The notes: generated by a model not told the origin, from the sequence alone. A stretch of 7,193 nucleotides of DNA from JBGSOV01 sp964558715 (GCA_964558715.1 CAZLFD010000052.1:1-7193); one strand, 5' to 3'; numbered from the stretch's first letter, positions 1 through 6,941 are shown. Numbers and translations are program-made.

Positions 1-172
1 GGGCGGGGAAAGGGGGAAGGTGCCATTAATGTTTATTTGTGCAACAAGACCATTCGCAATTAGGAATGTGATTATGGTGTTTGCTTACACAATAATCTTC
101 TTGTTTGAATCCCTCATCCATCAGGCAGATGTTTGATGCCAAATTGCTAATTACTATCTCCTAATTGCCATA
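1..172. other. Non-coding spacer downstream of pilD
   Basis: I see no gene here. The first 24 bases are strongly G-rich (runs of G at 7-8 and 12-16), after which the sequence turns AT-rich. A perfect 10-base inverted repeat, gcaattagga at 56-65 and tcctaattgc at 159-168, encloses most of the segment. Short related words (aattgctaatta, ctaattgcc) recur at 142-169. Reading in the direction of pilD (minus strand), I find no GC-rich stem followed by a T-run, so I cannot place an intrinsic terminator for the aroC-pilD transcript. Confidence 0.5.
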
Positions 173-1126
173 TCAAAATCCTATCAAGCGCAAATACCAA
201 TTTACAATCTGATCACCTTTGAGCAGGGCGATCACCATACCAATCGCCAAAAAAGGCCCCAATGGAATCATCGATTTACTGTTTTTCTTGGTGAGTGCAA
301 CCAGTGGAAGCGAAGCAAGAGCGCCGATCAAATACCCGATCAATACCGCCAAGATTCCTGCTAGCGGCCCAAGAGCAAGCCCCATGATTACAGCGATGCG
401 AAAGTCGCCTCCGCCGATCCACCCAGGGTCATCTTCTTCTTTGTCATCACCTTCTTTTGAGATAAGTTGTTCAAATTTTTTATGCAATAATACGACGGAG
501 AGAATCAGCCAAGTGGGTAAGACAAGTAATGCTAATACACTGTTTTTGAGCGGCGTCAGCGATTTTTCATAAATACTATTCAGCAGTCCGGGTATAAGAA
601 CTTGTATCGAGAAAAACAAAAATAAGACTGCGGCTCCCTTTAGAGCGGTGAATATGTTTGGAATTTCGGGTGAAAGGGGGTAGATAAATGTCGTGATCAG
701 CGCGATCAGCACTAAAAAGCGAATGGTCGGGAGCGAAACCTGATCGGGAATATCCATGTACCGGAGATCAGACAGTACGATAATGCCCAGTGTAAATACG
801 ATTATCAGGCGCCAGATCAAAAGTAATACATCGCCTTCTGGAGTGAATAATCCGACCAGGGCAAAAAGGGTGGCAAAGAACAGTTCTGCTGCGGGGTATT
901 GCCACGATATCGAACGCGTGCAGACTGAACACTGCCCCAAGAGTAGTACCCAAGAGACTAGGGGAATATTCTCCCACCAACGCAGTTGATGTTTGCATTG
1001 CGGACACTCGCTGCGACCCCAAAGTAAACCTTTCTTCTTTGCCTGTAGCCGAAGTGAGATAACATTTCCAAAACTGCCAAAAAACAGCCCGGCGATGAAA
1101 AGCACGGCAGCAATCGGAAAGTTCAT
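173..1126 (-). CDS. pilD: Prepilin peptidase (type IV leader peptidase, A24 family)
   Basis: This is a polytopic inner-membrane aspartic protease that cuts the leader from type IV prepilins or pseudopilins and, in many bacteria, methylates the new N-terminus. The order is typical. An N-terminal domain starts FFGSFGNV (15-22) and carries a zinc-type pair C41xxC44 / C66xxC69. Next comes WENIPLVSW (51-59). The first catalytic aspartate lies in LSDLRYMDIPD (D120), and the second is D241 in GGGDFR (238-243). About eight hydrophobic segments can be seen. The usual GxGDxK motif reads GGGDFR, with arginine for lysine. A very acidic stretch (KEGDDKEEDDPG, 224-235) lies just before it. At 317 residues it is somewhat longer than most PilD proteins, the extra length being between the two catalytic motifs. 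The ATG overlaps the aroC stop as ATGA, so translation is probably coupled; no Shine-Dalgarno sequence is visible. No pilin genes lie in the window, so its substrates are unknown. Confidence 0.93.
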   Translation of the reverse strand: MNFPIAAVLFIAGLFFGSFGNVISLRLQAKKKGLLWGRSECPQCKHQLRWWENIPLVSWVLLLGQCSVCTRSISWQYPAAELFFATLFALVGLFTPEGDVLLLIWRLIIVFTLGIIVLSDLRYMDIPDQVSLPTIRFLVLIALITTFIYPLSPEIPNIFTALKGAAVLFLFFSIQVLIPGLLNSIYEKSLTPLKNSVLALLVLPTWLILSVVLLHKKFEQLISKEGDDKEEDDPGWIGGGDFRIAVIMGLALGPLAGILAVLIGYLIGALASLPLVALTKKNSKSMIPLGPFLAIGMVIALLKGDQIVNWYLRLIGF

Positions 1127-2169
1127 CGACTACGAAAAATCTGATCTATTCTATCGGGCGGAGCAAGCAGTGCGTCGGCCAATGCCATGGCGACCATCGA
1201 TTCTGCCACGGGTACAAAACGCGGAGCGATGCACGGATCGTGCCGACCACCGACGCTGTGCTCTATTTCTTCTCCGTGCGCTGTTTTCATTTTTTGCTTT
1301 TGGGCGATTGTCGGCGGCGGTTTAATGGCGATGCGCAGGCAGATCTCACCGCCATTGGTGATACCGCCAGAAATTCCTTCTTTGCGTTGATTCTGCTCGC
1401 TCCCATACCGGCTCGCCACGGTTATGCCTTCGCCATATTCAAAACTGCGTGTCGTTCCGATCGAAAGAATCGCTTGTGCCAAATCGGCCTCCACTTTTCC
1501 AAACACCGGTGAGCCTACTAAAGCGGGAGGATTTTTCACGATTACCTCCACCATTGCTCCAAGTGAATCCTGATTTGCTCGCGCCTTGATGATCAATTCT
1601 TCCATTTGTTTTGCCGCCGCCTTATCTGCGCAGCGGATGATGTTTTGCTCGATCTCTTGCTCATCAAAGTCTTTTGCCTCTACATTTCCCACCTGGGTCA
1701 CATGCCCGACGATCTGTGTCTGGCAACTTTCCATCAATAATTTTTTGGCAATCGCTCCGCCGATCGTACGCGATAATGTTTCACGCCCACTTTGCCGTCC
1801 GCCGCCACGATGATCGCGATGACCGAACTTGTGATGCCACGTCTCATCCGCATGCCCCGGGCGGAAGACCTGTTTGATCGCATCGTAATCTTTTGACTTC
1901 TGGTCGCTGTTGCGCACGATCACGGCAATCGGGGTACCGGTCGTCTTTCCTTCAAATATACCGCTAAGAACTTCTGGTGCATCCGCCTCGCTGCGCGGGG
2001 TTGTTACCTTGCTCTGCCCCGGACGGCGGCGCTTCAGCTCTTCTTCAATCTCTTCTACCGAAAGAGGAAGCCCTGCCGGGCAGCCATCGATTACAGCACC
2101 TAGCGCAATACCGTGCGATTCGCCAAAGGTAGTGACCCGAAAGTATTTTCCGAATGTATTCATTTCCAT
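1123..2169 (-). CDS. aroC: Chorismate synthase
   Basis: This is the last enzyme of the shikimate pathway. It converts 5-enolpyruvylshikimate-3-phosphate to chorismate with reduced FMN, in the cytoplasm, and so supplies aromatic amino acids and folate or quinone precursors. All three family signatures are present: GESHG with the following IDGCPAG (16-33), GGGRQSGRET (122-131), and RHDPC with the downstream glutamate of VAES (309-324). The RPGHAD motif (103-108), FEYGEG (243-248) and GISGGITNG (265-273) also fit. The length of 348 is slightly short of the common 350-390 and looks complete. Two small departures from common family sequence are GSEQN (256-260) for GSEHN and DETWHHKFG (108-116) for the usual tyrosine-rich version. 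The start could be M1 (2169) or M3 (2163); neither has a Shine-Dalgarno sequence. It is the promoter-proximal gene of a two-gene unit with pilD. Confidence 0.97.
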   Translation of the reverse strand: MEMNTFGKYFRVTTFGESHGIALGAVIDGCPAGLPLSVEEIEEELKRRRPGQSKVTTPRSEADAPEVLSGIFEGKTTGTPIAVIVRNSDQKSKDYDAIKQVFRPGHADETWHHKFGHRDHRGGGRQSGRETLSRTIGGAIAKKLLMESCQTQIVGHVTQVGNVEAKDFDEQEIEQNIIRCADKAAAKQMEELIIKARANQDSLGAMVEVIVKNPPALVGSPVFGKVEADLAQAILSIGTTRSFEYGEGITVASRYGSEQNQRKEGISGGITNGGEICLRIAIKPPPTIAQKQKMKTAHGEEIEHSVGGRHDPCIAPRFVPVAESMVAMALADALLAPPDRIDQIFRSR

Positions 2170-2403
2170 TGCAGTATGCCGGAAAGCAGCATGAATTGCT
2201 AATAGGCTTTCGTAAAAATGTTTTTTTGATACCGATTACCGATAGATTTCTCTCTCAACTCGATCATATGCTTGTCTTGTCACCTTGGTTGTAAGGCGGG
2301 CATTTTTGTTCTACGTATATCAGGTACACCATTTGCAATTTATTTTAAGTCAGTTTGCTCTTTTTCTTAACTTCCGCTTAGCTTGTAGCCGTCTTTCTGA
2401 TTT
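2170..2403. other. Divergent intergenic region, aroC to mutM
   Basis: This spacer must hold the start signals of both aroC (leftward) and mutM (rightward). I checked both strands for -35/-10 pairs and found no convincing one. TTGTCA (2277-2282) and TTGCAA (2333-2338) look like -35 elements for mutM, but neither has a TATAAT-like hexamer at 16-18 bases. A short tandem word, accgattaccgata, lies near 2231-2244. No RNA gene or coding fragment was recognised. Confidence 0.5.
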
Positions 2404-3357
2404 ATGCCCGAACTCCCCGAGGTAGAAACCGTACGGCGCGATTTGGCGGAAGTGATAACAGGGCAGCAGATTACTGCTGTGCAAGTGTTTGACACAAAGC
2501 TATCAATGTTCAAAAAGGTTGCTCAAAAAATCGTCGGTAAGACCTGCGCTCAGCCGCAGCGAAGAGGGAAGTTTCTCCTTCTCCCATTTACCGATTTCGG
2601 ACATATTCTCGTTATCCACCTGCGCATGACGGGGCAGATGATCTACCGCAACAAGCTATCCGCTTCGCAGAAACAAGCCGCCAGTCGTAAGCCGCCTGTC
2701 GTTGTGGTTTTTCCTTTACTACCGGAAAAAACCGGCTTAGATGAGTCCGACAAATATATTTTTTTTGCCAGTGGGCATCCGGCGAAGATCGACCTTTACA
2801 ATCTGCCTGATAAACACACACGTTTTCAAATCACTTTTGATGATGGCGGCGAACTCTTTTTTAACGACCAACGGCGGTTTGGCACTGCCGAACTGCTTGC
2901 ACCTGCCGCAGTCGAAGCAATACTGCAACCATTTGGTGTGGAGCCCGGTTTGCCCGAATGGACACTCGACTATTTTACCGGTCTCACCAACAACCGCAAA
3001 ACGAGTATCAAGGCATTGCTGCTGAATCAAAACCTCATTTTTGGGCTTGGCAATATTTATGCCGACGAAGTCTGTTTCCGCTCGGGCGTGCTCCCGACTC
3101 GGCTGGCGGGCGAGTTGACGAAAGCAGAACAGAAAAAGATTTTCGCGAATTGTGACAGCATCCTCAAAGAAGCGATTGAATGCCGTGGCACGAGTATTCG
3201 CGATTTTGTGGATGGCAGCGGTAAACCGGGTGGCTTTGCCGAAAAGCTGCAAGTGTACCAGCGCCAGGGGCAAGACTGCTTTGTGTGTGGTACGCCAATA
3301 TCGAAAATCAAATGCGCCGGACGGGGTACGCACTACTGCAGTAAGTGCCAAAAATAG
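2404..3357 (+). CDS. mutM: Formamidopyrimidine-DNA glycosylase (bifunctional glycosylase/AP lyase)
   Basis: Fpg/MutM removes 8-oxoguanine and formamidopyrimidines from oxidised DNA and then cleaves the backbone by beta/delta elimination. The start is fixed by function: MPELPEVETV puts the catalytic proline at residue 2 and the glutamate at 3. Other landmarks are RRGKFLLL with K56, the intercalating M75 in HLRMTG, QRRFG (156-160) with R157 and F159, the H2TH segment with K203 and N217 (LIFGLGNIYADE, 211-222), SIRDFVDGSGKPG (264-276), and the zinc finger C292xxC295-x16-C312xxC315 ending CQK. Nothing essential is missing. The protein is 317 residues against about 270 for E. coli Fpg. The excess is mainly an insertion of roughly 45 residues around 84-132, between the Met-loop strand and the DKHTRF strand. 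No Shine-Dalgarno sequence precedes the ATG. It appears to be transcribed alone. Confidence 0.97.
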   Translation: MPELPEVETVRRDLAEVITGQQITAVQVFDTKLSMFKKVAQKIVGKTCAQPQRRGKFLLLPFTDFGHILVIHLRMTGQMIYRNKLSASQKQAASRKPPVVVVFPLLPEKTGLDESDKYIFFASGHPAKIDLYNLPDKHTRFQITFDDGGELFFNDQRRFGTAELLAPAAVEAILQPFGVEPGLPEWTLDYFTGLTNNRKTSIKALLLNQNLIFGLGNIYADEVCFRSGVLPTRLAGELTKAEQKKIFANCDSILKEAIECRGTSIRDFVDGSGKPGGFAEKLQVYQRQGQDCFVCGTPISKIKCAGRGTHYCSKCQK

Positions 3358-3567
3358 AACTGGGTACAGAAGACTGCATCTTACATTCCCAATCGTTAGC
3401 TCGTGGCTTCGCCTTTCTTCACCTGACACGGCGGGTAAAACACGACTTCAATCGATTATATTCGCTTTTCAAGAAGTGCATAATTGTTATTAAAAAATTA
3501 TAATTAAATACGTCAATACTAAATTAGCAAAAAGGCCGCTTATTAGCGTTAAAAAGCAGTATTTCTA
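3358..3567. other. Spacer between mutM and the ATPase gene
   Basis: The first ~115 bases have the base composition of the neighbouring genes but no credible reading frame on either strand. From about 3476 the sequence becomes markedly AT-rich. A short stem-loop, CGCT-TATT-AGCG, lies at 3537-3548, with A-runs on both sides. A word ttagc followed by an A-run occurs twice (3524 and 3543). An AT-only dyad, ataatt/aattat, lies at 3480-3485 and 3496-3501. I find no strong intrinsic terminator for mutM. Confidence 0.45.
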
Positions 3568-3596
3568 TTGAATGCGGTAGTCAAAAACGGTATAGT
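3568..3596 (+). promoter_or_regulatory. Sigma70-type promoter of the ATPase gene
   Basis: TTGAAT (3568-3573) and TATAGT (3591-3596) match the -35 and -10 consensus and are separated by exactly 17 bases, with AT-rich DNA upstream. Transcription would begin near 3603, giving a leader of only about 16 bases before the ATG at 3619, without a ribosome-binding site. An in-frame stop (TGA, 3601-3603) lies just upstream of that ATG, which agrees with the promoter placement. The spacer contains the word CGGTA twice (3575-3579 and 3588-3592), which could be an operator half-site pair; that is speculation. Confidence 0.6.
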
Positions 3597-3618
3597 ACAA
3601 TGATTAAGTAAACAGACA

Positions 3619-6600
3619 ATGACTCCACCACAAAAAGCCACACCATCACAAACACGAGCGCAAGTTTCGGAAAAAGAGCAAACCGTCGAGACGACCGGAG
3701 AGTTTTTATTTCAGCAGCAATCATCTACCCCCTCTCGCCTAGGGGGAGAAACATCGCAATCTTTTCCTCGCGGGTCGGAGTGGCGTAAGTGGGATTTTGC
3801 AGTACGACCGCCACGCCTGCCAGTTGGCGACAAGGGTTTTGCCGCGTTCGCACAATCTATTAATTCTTCGATGGCGGAGGTTGTCGGCATTTTTGAACCG
3901 TATTCCGTTGCCGGCTATTGCGAAATCATAAACAGCAGTACGTGCAGCAAGACCTTGTTTCCGGTCATCGGTCTAAAGTCATTTGCTAATAACAAGGGCA
4001 AAGGCTTTGCGTTTCGTATTCTGCTCGACAACGACACACAATTACTCCCGCATATCGAAAAACTGCTCGATGACTTGCCTTGCCACACCACCGACGGGCA
4101 ACGCGCGCTGCTGAAAGAGATCGATCCGACTGTCCGCGAGAGCGGCGAGGCGTTTGTCGATTTTCTCGAAGTAATCACCCGATTAAAAGACAATATCCAC
4201 TTGCGGGGGAACTATCTTATCATCTTGCCGTATGCCAACCGCGGCATTGCTCCGGCAGAAGACAATATTTTTAGCGAAGGGCTGATCGACCTCGTCGACA
4301 TGATCGATTCGGCAGACGCGGAGCACAGCAGATTCTTTCAATGGAAAAGCGATGTGCATGCGCCAGAAGTTGTTCGTTTATGGCTTAATCGCCGCAAACT
4401 GCCTTGCATCGCCGGGAGCGAAAAAGATGCAAGTGACCCGACTTTCGGCAAACTTACTGCGCCTGGCTCCCTCATCGAAAGCTACTGCTGGGTAAAGGCC
4501 GACCCGACGTTTGACGGCCTCAAGCAAGTACTGGCGGATCCTGATCGCGTCTACTTTGGCAAGCGGCCCGAAATACTCGCTCGGGTTCAGCAGCAGGGTG
4601 CACACTCCATCCGTTCGCTCGCATTCAATAAGGTCAGTAGTAATAAAGATGTCGGCCAGTGGTTTGACGGGCTCGATATTCCGGTCAGCAGTGAGCTTAC
4701 TGCGATTATCGGCAACAAAGGCTCTGGCAAAAGTGCACTCGTCGATATACTTGGCTTACTCGGCAATGCACAATCGGGCGACTTTTCATTCCTGACCAAA
4801 GACAAATTCCGCAAAAAAAACCTCGCCGGTAATTTTGCCGCCTGCCTTACCTGGGCTGATGGAAGCACCAGCGAAAGCAAAACGCTCGATACCGACCCCG
4901 ACATCACTCAACCCGAACACATCAAATACATTCCGCAGAACCATTTTGAAAAACTCTGTAACTACGGCGGCGATGCTTTTGAAGACGAAGTGCAGAACGT
5001 GATCTACAACCACCTTGAAGCAGGCAAGCGTCTGGGCACCAGCTCGTTTCGCGAACTGATCGCCAAAAAACGCGCCTTGGCAGATGAGACGATTGCCAGC
5101 AAGCAGCACCAGCTTACCAAGCTTAACAAGCAGATTATCGCTCTAGAAGAAAAAAGTACCGAAACCTATCGCAATAAAATCCTTCATCAACTCGAAAAAA
5201 AGCAGAAAGAGCTCGCTGCGCACGAAGACGTGAAACCGGCAGAAGTGGCGAATCCTGAAATCAACGATGATATTCAAAGGAGCTTTGCCGAAATCAGCGA
5301 CCATATCTCGAAACTGCGTGAAGAACTGGTGCAGACCCAACAGACTATTACCCAGAAGCAAGCCGAAAAACAGCAGCTCGAACAACAACATGCTGACCTT
5401 AGCGCCTTTATCGCCAAATGGGAGAAGGTGAGCGAGGGAGTGGGGGATTGGAAAGCGCAGGGCAAGGAGTTGATGAAAAACGTGTTCGGACTCAATATCG
5501 ACACCGTGGTGAAGTTTGAATTCCGCAAAGAACTCGTCGAAAAAAAGTTGGCGGCAATCGAAAAAACCCTTGCTGATATCGAGTTACAACTGGCGTTCGT
5601 CGAATCGCAAAATCCTTCTGCGGCTGAAAAGAAGAGTCTATACCTGCAATGCGCACAACTAGAGTCTGAGATCGACAGTAAGATCGGCGAACTCGATGTG
5701 CCGCATCAATTGTACCAGCAATATCTGACCGATTTAAAAGCCTGGGAAGACCACAAGCAAGCGCTGCTCGGTGACAAAAAGACGAGTGCAACCGTGCGCT
5801 ATTTCGAAGGCATTCTCGATTACCTCGACAAGAAACTCGACGGCGACCTGCAAAAGAATTACGCCGAGCGCCGCAAACTTGCTCAAGACATCTACCAGCA
5901 AAAACGGGATATCTATGCGCTTTACTCTGAACTCAAAGCACCCGTGAGTTCCTTTCTTGCGCAACATGCCGACCTCATCCGCGATTACAATATCTCACTC
6001 GATGTCGACTTTCGCATCAGTGGTTTCGCGCAGTCAGCATCCGCATTTATCGATACCGCCGTATCCGGCACCTTTCAGGCGAACCCATTGGAGCAAATCT
6101 CCGATATGCTCCTCGAAACTGACCCAGGGAACAAGCAAGGCCTTATTGCTCTACTCGACAGCATTATCGACGGATTGCAGTTCGCCCGCACGCAGAAGAA
6201 AGCGGTGCGCAAATTCATCCATTCTCAAGTAAAAAATGGAAGAGTACTCGAACTCTACGATTATCTCTTTGGTCTCGAATACCTGCAACCGGAATACGAA
6301 CTCCGGCTTGATGGTAAGCCACTCTCTGAGCTCTCTCCGGGCGAACGCGGATCGCTCTTGTTGGTCTTTTACCTGATGATCGACAAAGACGAAACACCGC
6401 TGATTCTTGACCAGCCCGAAGACAACCTCGATAACCAAAGTATCAGTAAGATTCTCGTGCCCTTTTTGCGCCGCGCCAAGGCTCGCCGCCAGGTGATTAT
6501 GGTAACGCACAACCCAAACCTTGCCGTACTTGCCGATGCCGAACAGATCATTCGCGTGCGTATTCACAAAGACAAAGACCATCAGGTCGAAATCGTCTCT

Positions 6601-6708
6601 GGCGCTATCGAGAACCCAATCATGAACCGGCATATTCTCGATGTGCTCGAAGGTACCGAGCAAGCGTTTACAATGCGCGGAAGGAAGTATACGTTTAGTG
6701 GGAAGTAA
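3619..6708 (+). CDS. SMC/ABC-type coiled-coil ATPase with degenerate N-terminal PHP-like domain (TrlF-like)
   Basis: This is a large P-loop ATPase resembling the family annotated as TrlF AAA-like ATPases, in which a PHP phosphoesterase domain is fused to an SMC-like ATPase. Residues 1-50 are low-complexity. The PHP-like region (about 52-330) opens with GSEWRKWDF (52-60) and ends with the family-typical WVKADPTFDGLKQ (291-303). The ATPase has Walker A GNKGSGKS (365-372), IKYIPQNHFEKLC (435-447), long helical coiled-coil stretches (about 484-775), signature LSPGERG (905-911), Walker B with acidic ending LILDQPED (928-935), D-loop NLDN and switch histidine H964 in VTHNP. All ATPase motifs are intact. 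In contrast, the PHP HxH is A61-V-R63, the following Asp/His region is FEPYS (92-96), and the DAH motif is E268-K-D270, so metal-dependent chemistry is probably lost. The start is firm: a stop lies at 3601-3603 and no other ATG/GTG/TTG occurs before residue 55. Cytoplasmic, no signal peptide. A defence or nucleic-acid surveillance role is inferred only; an SbcC/Rad50-like repair ATPase is the alternative. Confidence 0.85.
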   Translation: MTPPQKATPSQTRAQVSEKEQTVETTGEFLFQQQSSTPSRLGGETSQSFPRGSEWRKWDFAVRPPRLPVGDKGFAAFAQSINSSMAEVVGIFEPYSVAGYCEIINSSTCSKTLFPVIGLKSFANNKGKGFAFRILLDNDTQLLPHIEKLLDDLPCHTTDGQRALLKEIDPTVRESGEAFVDFLEVITRLKDNIHLRGNYLIILPYANRGIAPAEDNIFSEGLIDLVDMIDSADAEHSRFFQWKSDVHAPEVVRLWLNRRKLPCIAGSEKDASDPTFGKLTAPGSLIESYCWVKADPTFDGLKQVLADPDRVYFGKRPEILARVQQQGAHSIRSLAFNKVSSNKDVGQWFDGLDIPVSSELTAIIGNKGSGKSALVDILGLLGNAQSGDFSFLTKDKFRKKNLAGNFAACLTWADGSTSESKTLDTDPDITQPEHIKYIPQNHFEKLCNYGGDAFEDEVQNVIYNHLEAGKRLGTSSFRELIAKKRALADETIASKQHQLTKLNKQIIALEEKSTETYRNKILHQLEKKQKELAAHEDVKPAEVANPEINDDIQRSFAEISDHISKLREELVQTQQTITQKQAEKQQLEQQHADLSAFIAKWEKVSEGVGDWKAQGKELMKNVFGLNIDTVVKFEFRKELVEKKLAAIEKTLADIELQLAFVESQNPSAAEKKSLYLQCAQLESEIDSKIGELDVPHQLYQQYLTDLKAWEDHKQALLGDKKTSATVRYFEGILDYLDKKLDGDLQKNYAERRKLAQDIYQQKRDIYALYSELKAPVSSFLAQHADLIRDYNISLDVDFRISGFAQSASAFIDTAVSGTFQANPLEQISDMLLETDPGNKQGLIALLDSIIDGLQFARTQKKAVRKFIHSQVKNGRVLELYDYLFGLEYLQPEYELRLDGKPLSELSPGERGSLLLVFYLMIDKDETPLILDQPEDNLDNQSISKILVPFLRRAKARRQVIMVTHNPNLAVLADAEQIIRVRIHKDKDHQVEIVSGAIENPIMNRHILDVLEGTEQAFTMRGRKYTFSGK
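3728..3746. repeat. REP-like palindrome inside the ATPase gene
   Basis: CCCCCT (3728-3733) and AGGGGG (3741-3746) form a perfect six-base GC-rich stem around a seven-base loop. The form is that of small palindromic repeats common between bacterial genes, but here it is translated (TPSRLGGE, residues 37-44) within the low-complexity N-terminal extension. Whether it is repeated elsewhere in the genome cannot be seen here. Confidence 0.4.
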
Positions 6709-6725
6709 TTCCTTACTTTTTGTCA

Positions 6726-6755
6726 TTCGAAACTTGATTCAGAATCTTACTCGAA
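6726..6755. repeat. Nested imperfect dyad downstream of the ATPase stop
   Basis: Two nested pairs of inverted words share a centre at 6741: an outer pair TTCGA (6726-6730) / TCGAA (6751-6755) and an inner pair GATTC (6736-6740) / GAATC (6742-6746). The intervening bases do not pair well. It begins 18 bases after the stop codon, so it could be a 3'-end stem or a binding site. It is not followed by a T-run and therefore is not a classical intrinsic terminator for the plus strand. Confidence 0.35.
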
Positions 6756-6806
6756 CAAAATAATTGGAATAATTTTCAAAAAGCGGTAAAAATTGAAGAA
6801 ACCTTA

Positions 6807-6875
6807 ATGTTTACGAACATAATGGAAATCCTACTTCTATTAATTGCTGTCTTGCTGACTGTAATTTCCTTTTAA
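6807..6875 (+). CDS. Possible 22-residue hydrophobic peptide
   Basis: An ATG frame encodes a 22-residue peptide that begins MFTNIMEILLLL and stays almost wholly hydrophobic to its end, consistent with a single membrane-spanning helix. A weak purine stretch (gaagaaa, 6795-6801) lies five bases upstream of the ATG. Such peptides can be small membrane subunits or type I toxins, but AT-rich non-coding DNA gives Leu/Ile/Phe-rich frames by chance. I do not recognise it, and it is listed as a weak candidate only. Confidence 0.15.
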   Translation: MFTNIMEILLLLIAVLLTVISF

Positions 6876-6941
6876 TTGAAAAAACTCCTCGCTTAAAATA
6901 GAACCAATCCACCATTAAAATTTGTCCGTAGAAAGAACACA

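Larger units (their letters stand above)
6709..6941. other. AT-rich spacer after the ATPase gene
   Basis: This 233-base stretch is clearly richer in A and T than the genes beside it and has stops in all frames at short intervals. It contains an imperfect dyad (6726-6755) and one possible tiny hydrophobic reading frame (6807-6875). I see no RNA gene, no clear intrinsic terminator and no insertion-sequence end. Confidence 0.5.

Noticed and set aside
142..169. CRISPR-like or tandem repeats in the AT-rich words downstream of pilD
   Set aside because: The repeated words are under 12 bases, irregularly spaced and not separated by unique spacers of constant length.
2737..3429. 230-residue open frame on the minus strand opposite mutM
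   Set aside because: It lies antisense to a mutM with every catalytic residue intact, shows no recognisable motif, and has the composition of a shadow frame.
3534..3549. Stem-loop CGCT-TATT-AGCG as an intrinsic terminator
   Set aside because: The stem is only four pairs. The T-run is on the minus-strand side, where no gene would use it, and it lies too far (about 180 bases) from the mutM stop.
3619..6708. Assignment of the ATPase as SbcC/Rad50 or RecN
   Set aside because: No SbcD partner and no Rad50 zinc-hook CxxC at the coiled-coil centre; the N-terminal EWRKWD and KADPTFDGLKQ blocks fit the TrlF-type architecture instead.
6151..6726. 191-residue open frame on the minus strand opposite the end of the ATPase gene
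   Set aside because: It covers the signature and Walker B region of a real gene in antisense; the long opening follows from that gene's codon bias.
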